A stretch of DNA of 64,000 nucleotides from Larsenimonas rhizosphaerae (GCF_023700005.1 NZ_JAMLJK010000003.1:1-64000), one strand, 5' to 3'. Shown: positions 7,564 through 16,260, numbered from the stretch's first letter. Numbers and translations are program-made. Notes: generated from the letters alone by a model not told the origin.

Positions 7564-8037
7564 TCAGTCTATCCGTGCGATAGCTACAAACTGTGCTTTG
7601 ACAAGCCGCGCAAGATCTTCGGGAGCCAGTGAGATATCGAGCCCTCTTCGGCCACCACTGACCAGTATGGCATCCCATTGCCGTGCGCTTGCATCAATGA
7701 ATGTGGGGTGCGATTTTTTCTGTCCGAGCGGGCTGATACCCCCGATGATATAGCCGGTGGCCTGTTCGGCTGATACGCGCTCTGCCATGGCAGCCTTGCG
7801 GGCTCCGGCAGCCCTGGCCAATGCCTTGAGATCCAGTGTGCCGGCTACAGGAACAATCGCCACTACCAGTTTTCTTTGATCCAGAGTGACCATCAGTGTC
7901 TTGAATATCTGGGCAGCCGGATAATCCAGTGCCTGGGCGGCCTCATCGCCAAAGGAGTGTGCTCCCTCTGCGTGTTCGAAGCGGAGAGTCTCAAACGGGA
8001 TGCCCTGCTGTTTCAGCAGGCGAATGGCAGGCGTCAT
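7564..8037 (-). CDS. ybaK: Cys-tRNA(Pro) deacylase YbaK
   Basis: 157 residues with the YbaK/EbsC/ProX fold: the ATPAIRLLKQ-like start, FKTLMV, and the editing-site block YIIGGISPLGQKKSHPTFID with the conserved Lys and GGxSPxG. YbaK removes cysteine misloaded on tRNA-Pro. It heads the minus-strand run toward the DUF501, LOG and quinone reductase genes. The HNH gene starts 100 bases away in the opposite direction, so the gap probably holds both promoters. Confidence 0.93.
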   Translation of the reverse strand: MTPAIRLLKQQGIPFETLRFEHAEGAHSFGDEAAQALDYPAAQIFKTLMVTLDQRKLVVAIVPVAGTLDLKALARAAGARKAAMAERVSAEQATGYIIGGISPLGQKKSHPTFIDASARQWDAILVSGGRRGLDISLAPEDLARLVKAQFVAIARID

Positions 8038-8136
8038 GCAGGTATCGGCTCCTTGTCAGGGGCAGCAGTCACAGGGGGTGATGATCTATAGTGCACTGCA
8101 AAGTGATTCATGCAAGGTAACGATCATGGAGGGCGC

Positions 8137-8490
8137 ATGCCACCTGAGTTCTCATTACCTCCCGGGAAGCAGGACAGGCCAGCGCGGTGCGAGCTGTGCG
8201 ACCGGCCGGTGGCTGCACTGACTCGACACCATCTGATTCCGCGAACGGTTCATGGGCGCAAGCGATTTCGAAAGCGTTACAGTCGGGAGCAAATGCTGAG
8301 TGCTATTCTATGGCTGTGTCGCCCCTGTCATCGCCATATTCATGTGGTTCTGAGCGAACAGGCTCTGGGAGAGCATCACGCCAGTCGCGAGGCATTGCTG
8401 AGCCACCCGGATATTCGTGCCTTTGTCGATTGGCTGGCCGACAAGCCGGCAGGATTTCAGCCCAGGTCGCGTCGTCCGCGTCAGGATTGA
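8137..8490 (+). CDS. HNH-type endonuclease-like protein
   Basis: 117 residues. CELCDRPV and LCRPCHRHIH supply two zinc-binding CxxC pairs around TRHHLIPRTVH, which carries the HH of the HNH active site. This is the beta-beta-alpha metal fold of HNH nucleases, but the protein is small and stands alone, so its target is unknown. The ATG at 8137 is chosen for the GGAGG four bases upstream. Its stop lies four bases from the convergent stop of the next gene. Confidence 0.78.
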   Translation: MPPEFSLPPGKQDRPARCELCDRPVAALTRHHLIPRTVHGRKRFRKRYSREQMLSAILWLCRPCHRHIHVVLSEQALGEHHASREALLSHPDIRAFVDWLADKPAGFQPRSRRPRQD

Positions 8491-8494
8491 CTGA

Positions 8495-8929
8495 TTAAAT
8501 CAATCGCTGTGAATGAAGGTCAAGCCAGGCACGGTCCATGGTGTCCTTCAGGCTCTCCTGAACATGAGAAGGCAAGGCCTTCAGTGCCGCGTCCCTGCTT
8601 TCATGGTCACGCAGGCGAAGCCAGACATAGGCCCAGGCCGCCGCCTCTTCGGGAGTCTGCGGGGCAGGGCGCCGCGGCATCTGCACCAGTAGAAAAAGCG
8701 AGGCACGAGCTACCCACATTGGCGGCTGTTCACCCTGAGCCCAGGACGTCAGCTGGTGGCCGCTCGGGTTGTCGGTGGGTTGGCCAAGCTTTGTAAGGCG
8801 TGCAGTATCAGCAAGGATGACGGCCAGCCGGTCGGCATCCGCATCACCAATCAGCAGCCAGTGACCGACCAGATGGGAAAGGCCCTGCATGGCAAGTCGA
8901 TAGAACCCGGGGTCCTGTTCTACGGTCAT
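8495..8929 (-). CDS. Hypothetical protein
   Basis: 144 residues, acidic and Leu/Ala-rich, starting MTVEQDPGFYRLAMQGLSHLVG, apparently all-helical and soluble, with no motif I recognise. It is convergent with the HNH gene and divergent from patB, with 38 bases between the two start codons. Its coding look and compact setting support a real gene; its role is unknown. Confidence 0.65.
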   Translation of the reverse strand: MTVEQDPGFYRLAMQGLSHLVGHWLLIGDADADRLAVILADTARLTKLGQPTDNPSGHQLTSWAQGEQPPMWVARASLFLLVQMPRRPAPQTPEEAAAWAYVWLRLRDHESRDAALKALPSHVQESLKDTMDRAWLDLHSQRLI

Positions 8930-8967
8930 ACGTAATTACCCGAAGTTGAGGAGAAGGGCTTTATACC

Positions 8968-10134
8968 ATGACAAGCGCGCACGATGCCTTTGATTTTACG
9001 CCGCCCTCCAACAGGCGCGAGATGGGATCCAGCAAGTGGGGCCGCTATGACGATGACGTCCTTCCCCTGTGGGTGGCCGATATGGATTTCAAATCCCCGG
9101 CCCCGGTGATTGATGCACTTGAAGCGCGCACCCGGCATGGGGTGTTCGGATATACTTCTCCCTCGGAGGCTCTCAAGACGGCACTTTGTGAGTGGAGCGA
9201 GGCGCACTATGGCTTCAGGATCGAGCCCGATTGGCAGCTGTGGCTGCCTGGCGTTGTGCCGGCGCTCCACATTGCCGGTCTGTGTCTGACAGAGCAGGGC
9301 GACGATATCGTGACGCTGACGCCCATTTATCCACCGTTTCTGCATGTGGCGGAAAACATCGGTCGTCATACCCAGGCTGCCCCCATGAAGCCCCCCGAAG
9401 AAGGGCATCCTTACTGGCAGCTTGATCTGGAGACGCTGGAGGCGGCGATTACTCCTCGCACCCGCATGCTGCTGCTGTGCCATCCTCATAACCCGACCGG
9501 GCATGTGTTTTCTCGTCAGGAGCTGAGTGCGCTGGCCGACCTGGCTGAGCGTCATGACCTCTGGATCTGCTCGGATGAGCTGCACTGTGACCTGCTGCTG
9601 GATGATGCCCGCACCCATACGCCGCTGATCAGCGCCGAGCCGCGGCTGGCTTCTCGAACCATTACGTTATGGGCTCCCTCCAAGACCTTCAATGTCGCTG
9701 GACTGACCAGCGCCTGTGCCGTGATCAGTGACCCTGCACTGCGACGTCGGTTTCGGAAGGCGTGTCTGGGGTTGACGCCATCCGACAACATCATGGGGCA
9801 GACTGCTGCGCTGGCAGCGTATCGGGATGGTGAGTCGTGGCGTCAGGCATTACTGACGCTGCTGCGAGGTAATGTGGAACTGATCGAGCATTATGTCGCA
9901 CGCTGGCCTGGAGTGAGCTGGTGCGCGCCGAAGGCCACATATCTGGCCTGGCTTGATTGCCGGAAGGCCGGGTTTGATCAGGCACCTCAACAGGCTCTGC
10001 TCGAGGCTTGTCGTGTCGCCTTGTCGGATGGGGCAGATTTCGGATGGCCTGGCTTTGTACGACTTAACTTCGGCACGGATCAAGCCACGCTTGAAGCTGC
10101 ACTTGAACGAATGGACCGCGTGCTGGCCGGATAA
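8968..10134 (+). CDS. patB: PatB/MalY-type PLP-dependent C-S lyase
   Basis: 388 residues of fold-type I aminotransferase. Features are LPLWVADMDFKSP near the start (family signature), CHPHNPTGHVF, SDELHCDLL, and the pyridoxal-phosphate lysine in APSKTFNVAGL at about residue 239. PatB and MalY proteins cleave cystathionine and other cysteine conjugates to pyruvate, ammonia and thiol. AAGGG lies upstream of the ATG. It is divergent from the hypothetical gene at 8495-8929 and convergent with cnoX across a hairpin. Confidence 0.88.
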   Translation: MTSAHDAFDFTPPSNRREMGSSKWGRYDDDVLPLWVADMDFKSPAPVIDALEARTRHGVFGYTSPSEALKTALCEWSEAHYGFRIEPDWQLWLPGVVPALHIAGLCLTEQGDDIVTLTPIYPPFLHVAENIGRHTQAAPMKPPEEGHPYWQLDLETLEAAITPRTRMLLLCHPHNPTGHVFSRQELSALADLAERHDLWICSDELHCDLLLDDARTHTPLISAEPRLASRTITLWAPSKTFNVAGLTSACAVISDPALRRRFRKACLGLTPSDNIMGQTAALAAYRDGESWRQALLTLLRGNVELIEHYVARWPGVSWCAPKATYLAWLDCRKAGFDQAPQQALLEACRVALSDGADFGWPGFVRLNFGTDQATLEAALERMDRVLAG

Positions 10135-10144
10135 ATAAACGCGA

Positions 10145-10165
10145 GGCCCGGCGTTTTGCCGGGCC
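10145..10165. terminator. Bidirectional hairpin between patB and cnoX
   Basis: GGCCCGGC pairs with GCCGGGCC over GTTTT, between two convergent genes. T-runs are poor on both sides (TTTATTTAT on the minus strand), so it is a plausible but not ideal terminator. Confidence 0.55.
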
Positions 10166-10180
10166 CGTCATCGTGCTGCT

Positions 10181-11125
10181 TTAGTACAGCAGAGTAAACA
10201 TGCGGCGGCGGTAAAGCGTCGTGAGTTCGTGGTCCTTGCCGAGGGCATCAAACACTTCCAGAAGTGTCTTGCGGGCAGCGTCATCACCATAACTGCGATC
10301 GCTTTTCATCAATGACAGCAACCCTTCAAGTGCTTCTTCATAGCGTCCCTGACCAAGTGCAAAACGGGCTCTGACAAGCTGTGCTTCACTGTCATTCCGC
10401 TCGCCGAGCGCATTGACTTCATCAGCGGCAGGGGCCTGCCGGGCGAAATCGATGCGAGCACGAACGCCGCGACCTGGTGTGCTGTCCCGGTCCTGAGGTG
10501 GCAGTGCATCCAGAATTTCCAGGGCCTGATCGAACTGGCCCTCGCTGGTCAGGACGCCGGCATAATCGATGCGATATGCATGATGTTCCGGTGATTCACT
10601 GATGAGCTGTTCATAAAGTGCCTTTGCCGTGGCGGTATCACCGGTCGCGACGGCTTCTACAGCCTGCTCATGGGTGCTTGGCCCGGCGGTTTCCGGCGGC
10701 TGAAGGTATTTCCCCAGCCACTCACGAATCTGATGCTCCGGCAGGGCGCCCTGGAACTGATCATACAGCTGGCCCTGGCTGATCAGTTTGACGTCAGGCA
10801 CCGAGCGTACGCCAAGCTGGGCGGCAATCTGTGGATTCTGCTCGGCATCTAGCCGGGCGAGAACAAACGCGCCGGCATACTCACGGGCCAGTTTCTCAAG
10901 CACGGGTGCCAGCTGGGCGCTTGCCTCCGAATTATGGCTGCCGCAATCGAGCAGAACAGGTGTCTGCATGGATCCTTCGAGCACGACCTGCTGGAAGTTG
11001 CTCATGTCGACATCCACGATGAGGTGCGCATCATCAATGGCGGCGGTATCGCCGGCTTTTTGACCGGAAGATGCGGATGACGGGCTTTCCATCGGGGCGC
11101 CGGTTCTTGGGTCAACTATTTGCAT
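10181..11125 (-). CDS. cnoX: CnoX-like thioredoxin/TPR co-chaperone
   Basis: 314 residues. A thioredoxin-fold domain (about 50-160) contains VLLDCGSHNSEASAQLAPVLEKLA and VRSVPDVKL with the cis-proline. TPR-type helices follow (GQFDQALEILDAL, GQGRYEEALEGLL). This is the layout of E. coli CnoX (YbbN), which protects proteins from chlorine oxidation and hands them to DnaK and GroEL. The CXXC of thioredoxins is absent. By alignment, the redox Cys of E. coli CnoX (SxxC) reads SEAS here. The start at 11125 is chosen because the longer frame reads into the promoter of the divergent gene. Confidence 0.85.
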   Translation of the reverse strand: MQIVDPRTGAPMESPSSASSGQKAGDTAAIDDAHLIVDVDMSNFQQVVLEGSMQTPVLLDCGSHNSEASAQLAPVLEKLAREYAGAFVLARLDAEQNPQIAAQLGVRSVPDVKLISQGQLYDQFQGALPEHQIREWLGKYLQPPETAGPSTHEQAVEAVATGDTATAKALYEQLISESPEHHAYRIDYAGVLTSEGQFDQALEILDALPPQDRDSTPGRGVRARIDFARQAPAADEVNALGERNDSEAQLVRARFALGQGRYEEALEGLLSLMKSDRSYGDDAARKTLLEVFDALGKDHELTTLYRRRMFTLLY

Positions 11126-11265
11126 CGCTCTTTCCTGGCTCGGTGTGATCTGGATAGGTATGTTATCTGAAGTAATGCTGTCAGTTGGCCATAAATTCAA
11201 CCGCCATGTCAGTGGATATATTGAGCTGACATGGGGAAGTCTCAAGCACTCAAGGAAAAGATATC

Positions 11266-12330
11266 ATGTCCGAAGCACCCTCCCACGGCGTTTCCCGCGT
11301 AGCACTGATCGGTTTTGGCCTGGCCGGGAAGGCCTTTCATGCGCCCTTGATCAGCACGACGCCGGGTCTGGAGCTCTCCAGGGTTGTTACCCGACAGACT
11401 GAGCTCGTTCATGCCGAATATCCTGAGGCACATGCCTGCTCGCTGCAGGATGCGCTGAATGACGATGATATTGATCTGGTAGTAGTTGCCACGCCCAACG
11501 ATACCCATGCAGAGATCGCCATGAAGGCACTGGAGCATGGCAAGCATGTGGTAGTGGACAAGCCCTTTGCGCTGAGCCTTGACGAAGCCACCCTGCTGGC
11601 ACGAAAGGCCGAGGGCAGTAGCCTGATGCTGGCGGTGTTTCACAATCGGCGCTGGGATGCCGACTTTCTGACGATTCGTGCCTTGCTGGAAGAGGGCACG
11701 CTGGGTGAACTGAAACAGTTTGAATCCTGCTTCAACAAGTTTCGTCCGGAAGTGGACCACGGCCAATGGAAGGAGCAGCCCGGCCCGGGCAGCGGCAACT
11801 GGATGGATCTGGGGGCACATCTGGGAGATCAGGCATTGCAGTTGTTTGGTCGCCCTGAAGGGATCTACGCCGATCTGGGAATTTTACGGGAAGGTGGCCA
11901 GGCAACGGACTATTTCCATGTTGTTCTTCGGTATAACGGCTTCAGGGTGCTGTTGCACGGAGGAGTCGTAGCCTGCGAGCCGGCGCCCCGATTCAGTCTG
12001 CATGGTACGACAGGCAGTTATACCATTTACGGAATGGATCCTCAGGAGGCGGCGCTCCGAAGCGGTGCTCGACCTGGGTTCGAGGGCTGGGGAGCCGACC
12101 CGGTGCCCGGCACGATAACACGCCATGCCAACGGACATCTGGTGCGGGAAACATGGCCATCGCTACACGGCAATTATCCGGCCTTTTATGAGGGGGTCAG
12201 GCATGCCCTGCAGCATAATGGCGACGCCCCGGTCAGCCTGAGCAGCGCCCTGGATACCATGCGCCTTCTTGAGCTTGGCAAGCAAAGTGCCGAACAGCGT
12301 CGTGAGGTTTGCTTCGATAGCACTATATGA
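11266..12330 (+). CDS. Gfo/Idh/MocA-family oxidoreductase, YdgJ-like
   Basis: 354 residues. The Rossmann start VALIGFGLAGKAFHAPLI carries the GxGxxG loop, and DKPFALSLDEA replaces the usual EKP. WMDLGAHLGDQALQLFG holds the active-site Asp and His region. The order of motifs resembles E. coli YdgJ, a scyllo-inositol dehydrogenase-type enzyme, and the inositol locus begins 1 kb away. The substrate cannot be fixed from sequence. It is divergent from cnoX and followed by an 8-bp hairpin at 12364-12385. Confidence 0.82.
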   Translation: MSEAPSHGVSRVALIGFGLAGKAFHAPLISTTPGLELSRVVTRQTELVHAEYPEAHACSLQDALNDDDIDLVVVATPNDTHAEIAMKALEHGKHVVVDKPFALSLDEATLLARKAEGSSLMLAVFHNRRWDADFLTIRALLEEGTLGELKQFESCFNKFRPEVDHGQWKEQPGPGSGNWMDLGAHLGDQALQLFGRPEGIYADLGILREGGQATDYFHVVLRYNGFRVLLHGGVVACEPAPRFSLHGTTGSYTIYGMDPQEAALRSGARPGFEGWGADPVPGTITRHANGHLVRETWPSLHGNYPAFYEGVRHALQHNGDAPVSLSSALDTMRLLELGKQSAEQRREVCFDSTI

Positions 12331-12363
12331 TTACTAGTGTAAGCCTTAAGACTGACACTGCCT

Positions 12364-12385
12364 GCCACGCGCACTGACGCGTGGC
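12364..12385 (+). terminator. Hairpin after the YdgJ-like gene
   Basis: GCCACGCG at 12364-12371 pairs with CGCGTGGC at 12378-12385 over CACTGA. No T-run follows. It may be a weak terminator or a 5' structure for the lysozyme gene. Confidence 0.4.
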
Positions 12386-12431
12386 CTCCCTTATGGTGGA
12401 TATGTACCGCGTACCACCAGGGAGAAAGACA

Positions 12432-13082
12432 ATGGCTGAAGCACCGACTCGTACCCCGGCACAGATTGCTACTGCTGCCATCGACTTTGATTTCATCTTT
12501 GAACTGGAGCAGGGTGGTGATGCTACACAGGCATGTGTTCCCATGCCGGACAGCAGTCAAAGCGGTGTTACCGTAGGGCACGGTATCGATATTGGTCAGA
12601 TGGATATGGCCCAGCTGGCAGGGCTGTCACTGCCCCGGGGCTTGATCGAAAAGCTGGCGCCGTATGTCGGCCTCAAGCGACAAAAGGCGGTTGAGGCGCT
12701 GGAGGCTTGCCCGCTGCAACTATCGGAAAAGGAAGTACACCAGCTTGATCATGCAGTGTACGGGCGCATCATTGAAACGCTGGCCCATCACTATGATGCC
12801 CATCAATCAACGTCGCCGGAAAATGGCTGGGCTTCGTTGCCTTCAGCGGCGGCTACGGTAATGACCAGCGTAGCCATCCAGTACGGGCCGAACCTGGCAG
12901 CACGCGCTCCGCGGTTCTGGTCATATGCTGTCTTGCAGAATTGGATGGGCATGATTACCGAGCTGGTGGATTTCGGCGACAACTACGCCACTCGTCGTCA
13001 CCGGGAGGCTTCTTATCTGAAGCATCATATGTTCGGTCGCTCGGAGGTGGTGTCATTGCAGCCTGCGGCAAATGATCCCTGA
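12432..13082 (+). CDS. Pesticin-like lysozyme (T4-lysozyme fold)
   Basis: 216 residues. FIFELEQGGDATQACVP followed by SGVTVGHGIDIGQ and APYVGLKRQKA matches the C-terminal muramidase domain of pesticin. In that domain a Glu in ExxEGG and a Thr in SGVTxG form the T4-lysozyme-like active site; here Glu24/Glu26 and Thr47 are the candidates. There is no signal peptide and no receptor-binding domain, so export would need phage-like lysis or a secretion system. GGGAG sits seven bases before the ATG. It is monocistronic with a strong terminator. Confidence 0.78.
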   Translation: MAEAPTRTPAQIATAAIDFDFIFELEQGGDATQACVPMPDSSQSGVTVGHGIDIGQMDMAQLAGLSLPRGLIEKLAPYVGLKRQKAVEALEACPLQLSEKEVHQLDHAVYGRIIETLAHHYDAHQSTSPENGWASLPSAAATVMTSVAIQYGPNLAARAPRFWSYAVLQNWMGMITELVDFGDNYATRRHREASYLKHHMFGRSEVVSLQPAANDP

Positions 13083-13126
13083 TATCGTCGACGTGTGATA
13101 ACGCAGGGATAAAAATACAAGGCGTT

Positions 13127-13159
13127 AAAAAGCCGATTCACCCTGTGAATCGGCTTTTT
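13127..13159 (+). terminator. Terminator of the lysozyme gene
   Basis: AAAAAGCCGATTCAC pairs with GTGAATCGGCTTTTT over CCT. It is symmetrical enough to serve the convergent iolB operon too. Confidence 0.88.
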
Positions 13160-13306
13160 CAATGATGGATCGTGAGCCGGGGGACATGAACGGATGGCTC
13201 TGTATTCGCGGCTGCAAAACAGGCCGTTCATGAAATGACACTGGCTCTTTCAGGCATTCAGACCACCTGGTATCAGAATGATCGGGTATATATAACCGTT
13301 GCCGTG

Positions 13307-14110
13307 TTACGTCTTTATTAACCACTCATGATCAGGGTCGTTATGAAATTTCCATACCCGCTTTGGCCCTGCCATGACATTCAGATAGTAAAGTGAGTAG
13401 CCGTGGGCAGCGCCTACGGGGTGATAGCCCCCTGGCACCAGTACACAGCAGCCGTCTTCCACTGCCATGGTTTCATCAAGTGATCGGTCATCGGTATAGA
13501 CACGTTGAAAGGCAAACCCCTGAGATGGGTTGATACGGTGATAGTAGGTCTCTTCCAGCTGAGACTCATGGGGCAGATTATCTGCATCATGCTTGTGGGG
13601 CGGATAGCTCGACCAGTTACCAGCCGGGGTGAATACCTCGACCACCAGTAGGCTATCGGCGGCCTCCGTCTCCGGTAGAATGTCATGCACATGCCGAGTA
13701 TTCGTGCCTTGCCCACGGGTGCTCTGCCTGATGTGTTCCGGTGCGATCAGGCGTGGCACATGATTGCCATATCCCGGGGCTGCACACACTGCCAGCTCAA
13801 GTTCAGTGGTTGCTTCCACCGAATAGTCAACGCCATTTGGCAGGTACACCGCGTAGGGGGGGATCTGTTCGAAGACATCCATGCGTTTGCCAATGTCGTC
13901 AAAGCGATGCTCCCCACAGGCAACGTTTGCACGGCCGGTAATCAGCACCAGGCAGACTTCCTGATCACCGCTGCCTGCCTCCAGACGCTGGCCCCTGGCG
14001 AGCCGGTGTACTCGAAAGCCAATATGGGTCCAGCCGGCGGAGGCGGGGGTCACGTCAATTACAGTGCCCTGGGCATCCGGGGGGGTGGGATGTATCAGTA
14101 ACGAAGTCAT
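13307..14110 (-). CDS. iolB: 5-deoxy-glucuronate isomerase IolB
   Basis: 267 residues with the bicupin IolB pattern: the N-terminal GFRVHRLARGQ, a second-cupin metal site in SSYPPHKHD with His and Glu in LEETYYHRI, and VPGGYHPVGAAHGY with the last His. It converts 5-deoxy-D-glucuronate to 5-dehydro-2-deoxy-D-gluconate, the substrate of IolC. It is the last gene of the minus arm (rpiR-iolG-iolB), 71 bases behind iolG, with a GGAGGAG upstream of the ATG. Confidence 0.95.
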   Translation of the reverse strand: MTSLLIHPTPPDAQGTVIDVTPASAGWTHIGFRVHRLARGQRLEAGSGDQEVCLVLITGRANVACGEHRFDDIGKRMDVFEQIPPYAVYLPNGVDYSVEATTELELAVCAAPGYGNHVPRLIAPEHIRQSTRGQGTNTRHVHDILPETEAADSLLVVEVFTPAGNWSSYPPHKHDADNLPHESQLEETYYHRINPSQGFAFQRVYTDDRSLDETMAVEDGCCVLVPGGYHPVGAAHGYSLYYLNVMAGPKRVWKFHNDPDHEWLIKT

Positions 14111-14181
14111 TTGTACTCCTCCTGACGATTCGGCAGCAGCTCCTTAAGCCGAATGACGTGAATGAAAGCGTGTCCGGCCCT

Positions 14182-15177
14182 TTACACCAATGTATCCATC
14201 AGGATATTCCGACCTTCGCGAAGCGAGCGCTCAGCTGCCTCGGCCAGTTGCAATGCTTCAAGCCCGTCCCGGGCACCTGCCAGGGGAGGCCGCCCTTCTT
14301 TCCAGGCTGCTACGAAGTCACTGATTTCCAGACGATAGGCTTCAGCATAACGCTCGAGGAAAAACCACCTGGGCTTTTCTTCTACTTGTCCGGCTTCGCC
14401 CGTAAAGCGCAACCGGGTATCGCTTTCGTTCTGCGCCTGCAGCATGCCGAGACTGCCAAACGCCTCGATGCGCTGATCGTAGCCATAACAGGCACGTCGT
14501 GAGTTACTGATCTGGCAAAGCTTTCCACTGGCGGTGGTGAGGGTGACCATGGCGGTATCCACATCGCCTGCTTCACCAATGGCTGGATCGATGATACTGC
14601 TGCCCACGGCAAAGACGCTTTTGATGGGTTCATCCAGTAGCCAGCGGGCCATGTCCAGGTCATGAATCATCATGTCCTTGAACAGGCCACCGGACTCGAC
14701 AACATACTCTGCCGGTGGCGGCAGCGGGTCCCGGCTGATGATTGTCAGGGTTTCCAGAGACCCGATGCGTCCCTGGGCAATGGCCTGCTTGAGTGCTGCA
14801 AGCTGAGGGTCATGCCGCCGGTTGAAGCCCAGTGCGCAGACTACCGGATTGTCATCGAGCACCTGTAGCGCATCACGCGTTCGTTCCAGATCCAGAGCGA
14901 TGGGCTTTTCGCACAGCACCGCTTTTCCTGCACGAGCGGCGCGTTCCAGATATTCCGCATGAGTGGGCGTACTGGAGGCGATCAACACGGCATCAATGCG
15001 GCTGTCGGCGAAAATGTCATCAACGCTGACCGCTCTGCTGCCGTACTGCTCAGCCAGCGCCTGTGCGGCAGGTTGATGGTGATCGGCCACGGCCGCCAGT
15101 GTGACATCGGGATGAGAGTGAATGGCCTGTGCGTGCACCTTTCCAATACGTCCAGCGCCGATGAGTGCAAGTTTCAT
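14182..15177 (-). CDS. iolG: myo-Inositol 2-dehydrogenase
   Basis: 331 residues. IGAGRIGKVHAQAI is the NAD-binding loop, CEKPIALDLERT the EKP motif with the catalytic Lys, and GGLFKDMMIHDLDMARWLL holds the Asp and His of the active site. It oxidises myo-inositol to scyllo-inosose, the first step of the pathway. It lies 55 bases behind the RpiR regulator and 71 before iolB on the minus strand. Confidence 0.93.
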   Translation of the reverse strand: MKLALIGAGRIGKVHAQAIHSHPDVTLAAVADHHQPAAQALAEQYGSRAVSVDDIFADSRIDAVLIASSTPTHAEYLERAARAGKAVLCEKPIALDLERTRDALQVLDDNPVVCALGFNRRHDPQLAALKQAIAQGRIGSLETLTIISRDPLPPPAEYVVESGGLFKDMMIHDLDMARWLLDEPIKSVFAVGSSIIDPAIGEAGDVDTAMVTLTTASGKLCQISNSRRACYGYDQRIEAFGSLGMLQAQNESDTRLRFTGEAGQVEEKPRWFFLERYAEAYRLEISDFVAAWKEGRPPLAGARDGLEALQLAEAAERSLREGRNILMDTLV

Positions 15178-15232
15178 AAGCTTTTCTGTCCTGTTCCTGG
15201 AAGTGAATGGCTATGGATGAATAGGGGGTTTT

Positions 15233-16096
15233 TTATGGATCTTTACGGATATCTGGCGACAGGCCTCTTTCAGAGGACTTGTTCTGCCTTACCCCAAGGC
15301 CAATCGCCAGGGTCTGGGTAAGACAGAAGGAGGCGGTCAGGCCGCGGAAGCTTTTCACTTCAGCTTCATTGACCACGAACACTACATCAGCAAAGCGAGC
15401 AAGCGGACTCAGGGTCGAGTCAGTAATGACCACGATGGGCAAGCCACGCTGATGCGCATCCTCGCAGGCCTTCTGGCTCTCTTCGGCATAGGGGGAATAG
15501 CTGATGGTCAACAGGGCGTCATGCTGGCTCATGGCGCGCAGTTGCTCTCCATACATGCCGCCCAGGCCACTGATCAGCAGGGCCGGTTTATCGACATGCG
15601 CCAGTGCATAAGTCATATAGCTGGCCACCATGAAGCTGCGCCGTGCCCCCATCACATGAATTGACTGGGCCTGCTCAAAGATATCCAGCGCTTTCTCCAA
15701 TGCTTCCGGATCAATCCTGCCAGGCAGTTGCTCCAGCACGGCGCGATTGGCGTCAGCAAATTCCCATAAAAGCTGTGTACTGTCCGGGGTTTCTCCGGTG
15801 GCACTGCGTACGGCGCTAATCCGCTCGGTGTAATTGGGTAGTTCGTTTACCAGGCGACTGCGAAACAGCTGTTGCATTTCGGAGAAGCCGTTGAACCCCA
15901 GGCTGTTGGCCAGGCGAATCAGGGTGGAGGGGGTGACGTCCGCCTGCTCGGCAATCTTGGCCACGGTTGCCAGTGCCACTTCCTGGGGATGGTCGAGTAT
16001 GAAGCGCGCTGTTTGCTGCAGGCGTTTGCTTAGCGTGTCGTACTCGGCAGAGATCAGCGTTTCCAGCTCACGATAACTTTGTGGTGGTTGTGTCAT
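15233..16096 (-). CDS. RpiR-family transcriptional regulator, IolR-like
   Basis: 287 residues. The N-terminal RpiR helix-turn-helix (about 1-80) carries ATVAKIAEQADVTPSTLIRL and the typical ...GFNGFSEMQQLF. A SIS sugar-phosphate-binding domain follows (about 125-255) with HVMGARRSFMVA and LTISYSPYAEES. The position at the head of iolG-iolB and opposite the importer operon fits a pathway repressor sensing a phosphorylated inositol intermediate, as IolR does in rhizobia. Two candidate binding sites lie in its upstream gap. Confidence 0.88.
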   Translation of the reverse strand: MTQPPQSYRELETLISAEYDTLSKRLQQTARFILDHPQEVALATVAKIAEQADVTPSTLIRLANSLGFNGFSEMQQLFRSRLVNELPNYTERISAVRSATGETPDSTQLLWEFADANRAVLEQLPGRIDPEALEKALDIFEQAQSIHVMGARRSFMVASYMTYALAHVDKPALLISGLGGMYGEQLRAMSQHDALLTISYSPYAEESQKACEDAHQRGLPIVVITDSTLSPLARFADVVFVVNEAEVKSFRGLTASFCLTQTLAIGLGVRQNKSSERGLSPDIRKDP

Positions 16097-16185
16097 GCAA
16101 ATTTCCTTCGCGGTAGCTCATCTGCAGTTCATGGGCACAGGTAACAAGTGAGCAAAGTGGCTGGCTGTTGTGCAGTCTAGGATAT

Positions 16186-16201
16186 TGGAATAAATATTCC
16201 A
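16186..16201. promoter_or_regulatory. Palindrome fitting the IolR motif GGAA-N6-TTCC, site 1
   Basis: TGGAATAAATATTCCA has 7-bp arms TGGAATA/TATTCCA around AA and contains GGAA-N6-TTCC exactly. As I recall, that is the motif reported for the RpiR-type repressor IolR of Sinorhizobium meliloti. It lies 90 bases upstream of the rpiR start, between the two divergent operons. Confidence 0.65.
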
Positions 16202-16228
16202 TTTAAACCAAAGTATAGAATAAATGGT

Positions 16229-16258
16229 TTGATATTTTTTGTTTATGGAATCTATATT
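16229..16258 (+). promoter_or_regulatory. Candidate promoter of the inositol importer operon
   Basis: TTGATA at 16229-16234 and TATATT at 16253-16258 with an 18-base spacer form a sigma-70-like promoter about 70 bases before the binding-protein ATG. Its -10 box is covered by the second, imperfect IolR-like site. Confidence 0.55.
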
Positions 16259-16260
16259 TC
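16247..16260. promoter_or_regulatory. Imperfect IolR-like site 2 over the -10 box
   Basis: GGAATCTATATTTC matches GGAA-N6-TTCC at seven of eight fixed positions. Overlap with the -10 hexamer is where a repressor would be expected to act. Confidence 0.45.

Noticed and set aside
8926-9618. A 230-residue minus-strand frame over patB
   Set aside because: Shadow frame of a clear PLP enzyme gene; no motif in the product.
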